Shown here piece by piece: positions 58,512 through 64,000 of a stretch of 64,000 bases of DNA. The notes beneath the pieces were generated by a model that was given only the letters and a program-made list of their open reading frames with translations, was not told where the DNA came from and did no database searches. This stretch comes from Streptomyces sp. NBC_00258 (GTDB lineage Bacteria > Actinomycetota > Actinomycetes > Streptomycetales > Streptomycetaceae). How positions within the stretch are numbered: the stretch's first letter is position 1; every line of letters starts with the position of its first letter. The position numbers were made by a program, and so were the translations under genes. The stretch spans positions 4,154,001-4,218,000 of the forward strand of contig NZ_CP108081.1 of the NCBI RefSeq assembly GCF_036182465.1. Reading direction: 5' to 3'.

Positions 58512-60235
58512 AGGAAGTACAGGCGGTTGAGGGAGACCGAGTCGGCCGGCTCGGAGCGCAGCGGGTCGCCGTCGAGGGTGACCAGGCCGGTGCGCTGATC
58601 CACATCGACCGTGCCGGTACGGGAGTTGAGGCGCAGGTCGGCGGGACCGATGCCGCGGGTGCCGCGAACGGCCACGCGGCGGCGGCGTGTTGGCATGCTG
58701 TCGTTGCCCTGGTCGAGCGCGGCCCGCGCCACGAAGGCGACGGAGAGGTCCGCGGGTGTGGTGCCGTGCGCCCCGAACTGCGGTCCGAGGACCAGGGGTT
58801 CACAGGTGTCGGTCGCCGCGTTCGGATCGCCGACGACTCCGTACGCCGGGAAGCCGGACTTGAGCACGAGCTGCGGTTTCGCGCCGAAGAACTCGGGGCG
58901 CCACAGCACGATGTCGGCGAGCTTGCCGGTCTCGATGGAGCCGACCTCGTGGGCGAGGCCGTGCGCGATGGCGGGGTTGATGGTGAGCTTGGCGATGTAG
59001 CGCAGGACGCGCGCGTTGTCGTCGCCCGAGTCGCCGGAGCCGCCGAAGCCGGCCGAGCCGCCCGGGCCTCGGGGCTGGTCCCCGTCCAGCGGCCCCAGCT
59101 CCGCCTTCATCTTCCCGGCCATCGCGAACGTCCGGCGCACGGTCTCGCCCGCACGCCCCATCCCCTGCGCGTCCGACGAGGTGATGCCGATCGCGCCCAG
59201 GTCGTGCAGGACGTCCTCGGCGCCCATCGTCCCGGCCCGTATCCGGTCGCGGGCCATCGCCGCGTCGCCGGGCAGATCGGTCTTGAGGTCGTGGACGGAG
59301 ACGATCATCCCGTAGTGCTCGGCGACCGCGTCCCGGCCGAAGGGGAGGGTGGGGTTGGTGGAGGAGCCGATGACGTTCGGGACTCCCGCCATTTTCAACA
59401 CGTTCGGCACGTGACCGCCGCCGCAGCCCTCGATGTGGAAGGCGTGGATGGTGCGGCCTTCGAGGACGCGCAGGGTGTCCTCGACGGACAGGCACTCGTT
59501 CAACCCGTCGCTGTGCAGGGCGACTTGGACGTCGTACTCCTCGGCCACCCGAAGGGCCGTGTCGAGCGCGCGGGTGTGGGCGCCCATGTCCTCGTGGACC
59601 TTGAAGCCGGACGCCCCGCCCTCGGCCAGCGCCTCGACGAGCGGTGCCTCGTGCGAGGACGAACCCCGCCCAAGGAAGCCGATGTTGACCGGCCAGGCGT
59701 CGAACGCGTTGAACGCGTGCCGCAGCGCCCAGGGCGAGTTGACGCCGACGCCCCACACCGGACCGAACTCCTGCCCGACGATCGTCGTCACGCCGGACGC
59801 GAGTGAGGCCTCCATGACGCGCGGCGACAGCAGGTGGACGTGTGTGTCGACGGCTCCGGCGGTGGCGATCAGCCCTTCCCCGGAGACGATGGACGTACCC
59901 GTGCCGACCACGACGTCGACGCCGTCGAGGGTGTCGGGGTTCCCGGCCCGGCCGATGGAGCAGATCCGCCCCTCGCGGATGCCGATGGAGACCTTCCGGA
60001 TCCCCTGCGCCGCGTCGATCACCACCACGTTGCTGATGACGACGTCACAGGTCTCACGGACGGCCGCGGCCTTGAGGTGCAGCCCGTCGCGCGCGGTCTT
60101 GCCGAACCCGGCGAGGAACTCGTCGCCGTACTTCTGGGCGTCGGACTCGACTCGGATCGTGAGCCCCGAGTCGCCGAGGCGGACGCGGTCGCCGGCCCGG
60201 GGGCCGTGGGTGGCGGCGTACTCGTACGGATTCAT
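58508..60235 (-). CDS. ureC: Urease alpha subunit homologue, atypical
   Basis: The 575-residue amidohydrolase keeps the nickel ligands: DTHVHLL, the carbamylated Lys and His of GFKVHED, HSDGLNE, EGCGGGHVP, and the Asp of SSDAQGMGR, plus the Arg of DRIRAG. By ungapped comparison with Klebsiella UreC from memory, the flap Cys319 is Val here (IVSVHDL) with His320 kept, and HEDWG is HEDMG. A Gly/Ser-rich insertion (RGPGGSAGFGGSGDSG) precedes DNARVLRYIAK. No accessory genes (ureDEFG) are nearby. It overlaps ureAB and aguA. Confidence 0.88.
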   Translation of the reverse strand: MNPYEYAATHGPRAGDRVRLGDSGLTIRVESDAQKYGDEFLAGFGKTARDGLHLKAAAVRETCDVVISNVVVIDAAQGIRKVSIGIREGRICSIGRAGNPDTLDGVDVVVGTGTSIVSGEGLIATAGAVDTHVHLLSPRVMEASLASGVTTIVGQEFGPVWGVGVNSPWALRHAFNAFDAWPVNIGFLGRGSSSHEAPLVEALAEGGASGFKVHEDMGAHTRALDTALRVAEEYDVQVALHSDGLNECLSVEDTLRVLEGRTIHAFHIEGCGGGHVPNVLKMAGVPNVIGSSTNPTLPFGRDAVAEHYGMIVSVHDLKTDLPGDAAMARDRIRAGTMGAEDVLHDLGAIGITSSDAQGMGRAGETVRRTFAMAGKMKAELGPLDGDQPRGPGGSAGFGGSGDSGDDNARVLRYIAKLTINPAIAHGLAHEVGSIETGKLADIVLWRPEFFGAKPQLVLKSGFPAYGVVGDPNAATDTCEPLVLGPQFGAHGTTPADLSVAFVARAALDQGNDSMPTRRRRVAVRGTRGIGPADLRLNSRTGTVDVDQRTGLVTLDGDPLRSEPADSVSLNRLYFL

Positions 60236-60945
60236 CGTGTCGCTCCCCGCCGAGACTCGCCCCCTGGAGCCGCGGCTCCCAGATATCCGCAGGCGACGGC
60301 CCTGCGCAGGGCCTCTTCCCGCGCGCCCGGCGCGTCCAGCGGGCCGTCCACGAGCCCGGCGAACCCGATCGCGATCCGCTCGCCCCCGACCGGTACGAGC
60401 CCGACCTCGACGCGCTCGCCCGGCCCGAACCGCACCGACGACCCCGCGGGCACGGCGAGCCGCATCCCGTAGGCGTCCACGCGTGAGAAGTCGAGCCGCG
60501 GGTTGGCCTCGAAGAAGTGGAAGTGGGAGGTGACGGAGACGGGCACGGTGGCGGTGTTGGTGACCGCGAGCCGCACGACCGCCTCGGGCTCGGCGTGCAC
60601 GGGCCCGGGCAGCAACGCACCGGGGGCCCGCTCCCCCAGTCCGCCGCCGATGGGGTCGGCCACGACCGCGAGCCGCGATCCGTCGTCGAAGACGGCCTCG
60701 ACATGCACCTCGGTCACGACGTCGGCGACACCCGGCAGCACGTCGTCCGGTCCGAGCACCGCCCTGGCCGCCTCGATGGCCTCGGCGAGCCGTCGCCCGT
60801 CGCGCGCGGCCTCGCAGACGGTGTCCGCGATGAGCGCGGTCGCCTCCGGAACGTTGAGCCGAAGGCCGCGTGCCCGGCGGGCACGAGCCAGCTCCGCGGC
60901 CCCGAACAGGAGCAGCCGGTCACGTTCCGTGGGGGTCAGTCTCAC
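60232..60945 (-). CDS. ureAB: Fused urease gamma-beta subunit homologue
   Basis: The 237-residue protein joins a UreA-like part (LTPTERDRLLLFGAAELARA, LNVPEATALIADTVCEAARDG) to a UreB-like part (VTNTATVPVSVTSHFHFFEANPRLDFSR; core SHFHFFEANPRL). Fused UreAB occurs in Helicobacter and in a second urease locus of some Streptomyces. From GTG 60945 with AAGGAGG nine bases upstream. Its stop overlaps ureC by ATGA. It is the first gene of the operon. Confidence 0.9.
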   Translation of the reverse strand: MRLTPTERDRLLLFGAAELARARRARGLRLNVPEATALIADTVCEAARDGRRLAEAIEAARAVLGPDDVLPGVADVVTEVHVEAVFDDGSRLAVVADPIGGGLGERAPGALLPGPVHAEPEAVVRLAVTNTATVPVSVTSHFHFFEANPRLDFSRVDAYGMRLAVPAGSSVRFGPGERVEVGLVPVGGERIAIGFAGLVDGPLDAPGAREEALRRAVACGYLGAAAPGGESRRGATR

Positions 60946-60974
60946 GCCACGACACCTCCTTGCGTCCACACGAT

Positions 60975-60991
60975 TTAGAGCATCACTCTAA
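60975..60991. promoter_or_regulatory. Candidate operator between ureAB and permease
   Basis: TTAGAG-CATCA-CTCTAA is a perfect inverted repeat in the 151-base divergent region. A second TTTAGAGC occurs inverted at 61053-61060. The two similar half-sites facing both genes suggest a common regulator, maybe the local TetR protein. Confidence 0.4.
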
Positions 60992-61096
60992 CCATGTCAT
61001 TCCTGGAGTGGAACCATTGACGGGCGAATTCGAACCGGGCACATTGAACGTCGCTCTAAAGTGCGGGACGCAAGTGGCCATCGAAGGAGACCTGCC

Positions 61097-62539
61097 ATGC
61101 CGGTGGAACAACACGGAGTCGACACCATCCCGGAGGAGGAGCGGACGAGCGGTCCGCGGGACCTGGTGTCGATCCTGCTCGGCTCGAACCTCTGCCTCGG
61201 CGTGATCATCTTCGGCTGGCTGCCGCCGTCGTTCGGCCTTGACTGGTGGTCGTCCGTGACGTCGGTCGTCGTGGGCACGCTGGTCGGCACGGCGCTCACG
61301 GCTCCGCTGGCGCTGGTCTCCCTGCGCACGGCGACGAACCTCTCGACGTCGTCCGGCGCCCAGTTCGGCGTCCGGGGCCGGCTCGTCGGCTCGGTCGTCG
61401 GGCTCCTGCTCGCCCTCGGCTACACGGCCCTGACCGTGTGGATCGGCGGCGACGTGATGGTGGGCGTGCTCCACCGCCTGTTCGGACTGCCGGCCTCGGA
61501 CCTCTCGTACGCGCTGGTCTACGCCCTGCTCTCGGCGGCAACCGTGGCGGGCGCGGTGTACGGCTACCGAGTGCTGCTCGGCATGTCCCGGGTCCTGGCC
61601 GTGGGCATGACGGCTCTGCTGGTCCTCGGGGTGTTCGCGTACGCGCCGCACTTCACGACCTCCGCGCTGCCGGAGGCGGGCGGCTATCTGCTCGGTGGCT
61701 TCTGGCCGACGTGGCTGCTGGCGGCGGTGGCCGCGGGTCTCTCGGGCCCGGTCGCGTTCATCACGCTGCTCGGCGACTACACGCGCTACATCTCACCCGC
61801 CCGGCACTCCTCCCGCACGGTCCTGCACGCGACCTGGCTGGGCCTGACCGCCGGGCTCCTGATCCCCCAGCTCTTCGGCACCTTCACGGCGTACGCGGCC
61901 CGCGCGGCCCTCGACTACGCGGGCCCGCTGGTCTCCGCCGCCCCGACCTGGTACCTGGTCCCGCTCCTGCTCGCCGCCTCCGCCGGGTCGGTCGGCAACG
62001 CCGGTCTGATGCTCTACTCGATGGGCCTCGACCTCGACGCGATCCTCCCGCGCGCCTCCCGCACCCGGGCCACGTACACGGTCGCCGTCGTGGCCACGGC
62101 CTGCGTCTTCGTCGGCCACTACGCGTCGAGCGCCCAGGACGCGATGACGTCCTTCGTGCTGCTGCTGACCGCGGTCGGCACGCCATGGGCGGTCATCACA
62201 CTCATCGGCTTCGTACGCTGCCGCGGCATGTACGACCCGGACGCCCTCCAGGTCTTCAACCGCCGTTCCCGGGGCGGGATCTACTGGTACTCGGCCGGCT
62301 GGAACATCCCGGCCACACTGTCGTGGTGCCTGGGCGCCGTCACCGGACTGCTCGCGGTGTCCCTGCCGTCGTACGAGGGGCCGCTGCTGGCCCTGACCGG
62401 CGGGGTGGACTGCAGTTTCCTGTTGTCGGGGCTGGTGGGAGGCACCGCGTATCTGACCCTCACGGCACGGTCGCCTCAGGCTCCGGTGCCTTCGGAGGCG
62501 TCGGGGACGGAGACCCGGCGGGCCTCGGTCTCCCAGTAG
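61097..62539 (+). CDS. NCS1-family nucleobase/cytosine permease
   Basis: The 480-residue protein has about 12 membrane helices, with SILLGSNLCLGVIIFGWLPP, SVVVGTLVGTALTAPLAL and LLGDYTRYISP, typical for purine/cytosine/allantoin permeases of the NCS1 family. From ATG 61097 with AAGGAGA upstream. It is divergent from ureAB, so it may bring in the nitrogen compound that this operon uses; allantoin, cytosine, hydantoin and uracil are all possible substrates. Confidence 0.88.
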   Translation: MPVEQHGVDTIPEEERTSGPRDLVSILLGSNLCLGVIIFGWLPPSFGLDWWSSVTSVVVGTLVGTALTAPLALVSLRTATNLSTSSGAQFGVRGRLVGSVVGLLLALGYTALTVWIGGDVMVGVLHRLFGLPASDLSYALVYALLSAATVAGAVYGYRVLLGMSRVLAVGMTALLVLGVFAYAPHFTTSALPEAGGYLLGGFWPTWLLAAVAAGLSGPVAFITLLGDYTRYISPARHSSRTVLHATWLGLTAGLLIPQLFGTFTAYAARAALDYAGPLVSAAPTWYLVPLLLAASAGSVGNAGLMLYSMGLDLDAILPRASRTRATYTVAVVATACVFVGHYASSAQDAMTSFVLLLTAVGTPWAVITLIGFVRCRGMYDPDALQVFNRRSRGGIYWYSAGWNIPATLSWCLGAVTGLLAVSLPSYEGPLLALTGGVDCSFLLSGLVGGTAYLTLTARSPQAPVPSEASGTETRRASVSQ

Positions 62540-62545
62540 CGCGAA

Positions 62546-62575
62546 AGGCCCGCCCCCGACACAGGGGGCGGGCCT
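62546..62575. terminator. Bidirectional terminator
   Basis: AGGCCCGCCCCC (62546-62557) pairs perfectly with GGGGGCGGGCCT (62564-62575), between the convergent permease and ilvE genes. Confidence 0.8.
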
Positions 62576-62603
62576 CACGCAACGTAACTACCGAGCCGGA
62601 GCC

Positions 62604-63692
62604 TCAGCCCAGGTTGTGCATCCAGCCGTGCTGGTCCTTCGTCACGCCCCGCTGGATGTCGAGGAGGGCCTGGCGGAGCTTGAGGGTGACCTCGCCGGGC
62701 TCGCCGCCGGACTGCTGCCACTCGGCGCTGGAGCGCTTGACCGTGCCGACGGGGGTGATGACGGCCGCCGTGCCGCAGGCGAAGACCTCGGTCAGGCTGC
62801 CGTTCTCGGCGTCGCGCTGCCACTGGTCGATGGAGACGCGGGACTCCTCGGACTCGTAGCCGAGGTCACGGGCGACCGAGAGGAGCGAGTCGCGGGTGAC
62901 GCCCTCCAGGATGGAGCCCGTCAGCGTGGGCGTGACGATCTTGTCCCCGTACACGAAGTACAGGTTCATGCCGCCCAGTTCCTCGACCCACTTGTGCTCG
63001 ACGGCGTCGAGGTAGCAGACCTGGTCGCAGCCCTTCGAGGCGGCCTCGGCCTGGGCGAGCAGGGACGCGGCGTAGTTGCCGCCGGTCTTGGCGTCGCCCA
63101 TGCCGCCGGGGACGGCGCGCACGCGGTCCTCGGAGAGCCAGATCGAGACGGGCTTCACGCCGCCCGGGAAGTACGCGCCGGCGGGGGACGCGATGACCAG
63201 GAAGAGGTACTCGTTGGCGGGCTTCACGCCCAGGCCGACCTCGCTCGCGATCATGAACGGGCGCAGGTAGAGCGACTCCTCGCCGCCGTGCGCGGGCACC
63301 CATGCCTTGTCCTGCTGGACCAGCGCGTCACACGCCTCGATGAACGTCTCGACGGGCAGCTCGGGCATCGCCAGGCGACGGGCGGAGGACTGGAAGCGCA
63401 GGGCGTTGCGGTCCGGGCGGAAGGTGGCGACGGAGCCGTCGGGCTGCCGGTAGGCCTTCAGACCCTCGAAGATCTCCTGCGCGTAGTGCAGGACGTTGGT
63501 CGCCGGGTCCAGGGAGAGCGGTCCGTACGGCGTGAGCTGGCCGTCGTGCCAGCCGCGGCCCTCGGTCCACTTGATCGTCACCATGTGGTCGGTGAAGTGG
63601 CGGCCGAACCCGGGGTTGGCGAGGATGGCCTCGCGCTCCGCGCCGGAAAGTGGCGAGGCCGAGGGCTTGAGCTCGATCGTGGGCGTCGTCAT
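62604..63692 (-). CDS. ilvE: Branched-chain amino acid aminotransferase
   Basis: IlvE performs the last step of leucine, isoleucine and valine synthesis with PLP. The 362-residue class IV enzyme has LHYAQEIFEGLKAYR, FRPDRNALRFQSSARRL, LYLRPFMIASE, the PLP Lys in GDAKTGGNYAAS, and GTAAVITPVG. From ATG 63692 with GAAGGA upstream. The gene is separate from leuB by a terminator, so it has its own promoter. A possible Ile/Val-rich leader frame is upstream. Confidence 0.96.
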   Translation of the reverse strand: MTTPTIELKPSASPLSGAEREAILANPGFGRHFTDHMVTIKWTEGRGWHDGQLTPYGPLSLDPATNVLHYAQEIFEGLKAYRQPDGSVATFRPDRNALRFQSSARRLAMPELPVETFIEACDALVQQDKAWVPAHGGEESLYLRPFMIASEVGLGVKPANEYLFLVIASPAGAYFPGGVKPVSIWLSEDRVRAVPGGMGDAKTGGNYAASLLAQAEAASKGCDQVCYLDAVEHKWVEELGGMNLYFVYGDKIVTPTLTGSILEGVTRDSLLSVARDLGYESEESRVSIDQWQRDAENGSLTEVFACGTAAVITPVGTVKRSSAEWQQSGGEPGEVTLKLRQALLDIQRGVTKDQHGWMHNLG

Positions 63693-63886
63693 GAGTGGTT
63701 GTCCTTCACCGGTTTCGTGTGTGACGGGCCGCGCTCACGCCTGTACCTGCCAGTGGCCGGTGTTAGGACGTCCGAGCATTCCCTCATTCCGCGGCTCCGC
63801 GTTCGATTATCGCGCGTGCGGGGCCATGGACGAAAAGGGCGTGAATGCGACCCAGAGGATGATGGTGACACCCGGCGGGGACATAG

Positions 63887-63921
63887 AAAAGCCGCCGGGT
63901 GTTTGAGAGACCCGGCGGCTT
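63887..63921 (-). terminator. Terminator after leuB
   Basis: On the minus strand, AAGCCGCCGGGT (63921-63910) pairs perfectly with ACCCGGCGGCTT (63900-63889) and is followed by TTTT, 26 bases after the leuB stop. Confidence 0.85.
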
Positions 63922-63946
63922 CGAGAGTTTCGAGTGGCGCGGCGGG

Positions 63947-64000
63947 TCAGCCGGCTACTCGTACGGCGAGCGCGTCGCCGATTTCCTCGGTGCTGCGGGC
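63947..64000 (-). CDS. leuB: 3-isopropylmalate dehydrogenase, C-terminal end only
   Basis: The last 17 codons ARSTEEIGDALAVRVAG followed by TGA match the end of Streptomyces LeuB, which oxidises 3-isopropylmalate in leucine synthesis. The rest lies outside the window. The short length limits certainty, but the location next to ilvE supports it. Confidence 0.7.
   Translation of the reverse strand, partial: ARSTEEIGDALAVRVAG

Noticed and set aside
63824..63906. Plus-strand small frame between ilvE and leuB
   Set aside because: It runs through the leuB terminator hairpin and ends in it; likely chance.

Overview
The window is about 70 % GC, with strong G/C at third codon positions, many GTG and TTG starts, ATGA/GTGA gene overlaps, twin-arginine secreted enzymes and two G-protein conservon operons. 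Together these identify a Streptomyces chromosome. From memory (not searched), the order rpmB, thiD-thiL, ddl, gpsA-plsC, cofC, hupS, leuDC/ndgR, tRNAs, gltX, conservons, accB-accE, cimA, urease-like genes, ilvE, leuB matches the S. coelicolor SCO5520-SCO5560 core region.

Layout. 1-9650: housekeeping genes. These are a partial DAK-domain kinase gene, ribosomal protein L28, thiamine kinases (thiL-thiD), an AsnC effector-domain protein, a lipoprotein, D-Ala-D-Ala ligase, phospholipid genes (gpsA-plsC), coenzyme F420 gene cofC, a small protein and the lysine-rich HU protein. 9780-13250: leuCD with the divergent IclR regulator ndgR. 13388-13902: five minus-strand tRNA genes (three Glu-CTC, two Gln-CTG). 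13990-19470: a HAD hydrolase, a secreted repeat protein, gltX and a FAH-family enzyme. 19570-20140: two small genes, one with a duplicated ANPRRT motif and one with a TTA codon and a Cys motif. 20364-30951: two tandem complete conservons (cvnABCD twice), each pairing a sensor-kinase-like protein with a Roadblock protein, a DUF742 protein and a small GTPase. 31197-33041: acyl-CoA carboxylase accB-accE.

33195-53710 looks accessory. It holds a family 8 polysaccharide lyase, a YceI protein behind an exact sigma-R type promoter, several small proteins, an MFS exporter, an acetyltransferase-like protein, a three-gene ABC exporter divergent from a histidine kinase/response regulator pair, a trypsin-like protease, a TPM-like membrane protein and divergent GH3 and GH30 glycosidases. 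53964-64000 returns to core functions: cimA (citramalate synthase) behind a leader peptide and terminator that look like an isoleucine attenuator; an overlapping operon ureAB-ureC-agmatine deiminase-zinc-ribbon-TetR with no urease accessory genes; a divergent NCS1 permease; ilvE; and the 3' end of leuB.

Themes. Branched-chain amino acid synthesis is spread across leuCD/ndgR, cimA, ilvE and leuB. GluRS sits beside clustered tRNA-Glu and tRNA-Gln genes, which suits an organism that makes Gln-tRNA by transamidation. The least explained features are the urease-like operon, the cimA attenuator, the ANPRRT peptide, the conserved motifs ending the CvnA tails, and a dispersed GC-rich repeat present in four copies. 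I saw no prophage, insertion sequence, CRISPR array or biosynthetic megacluster.
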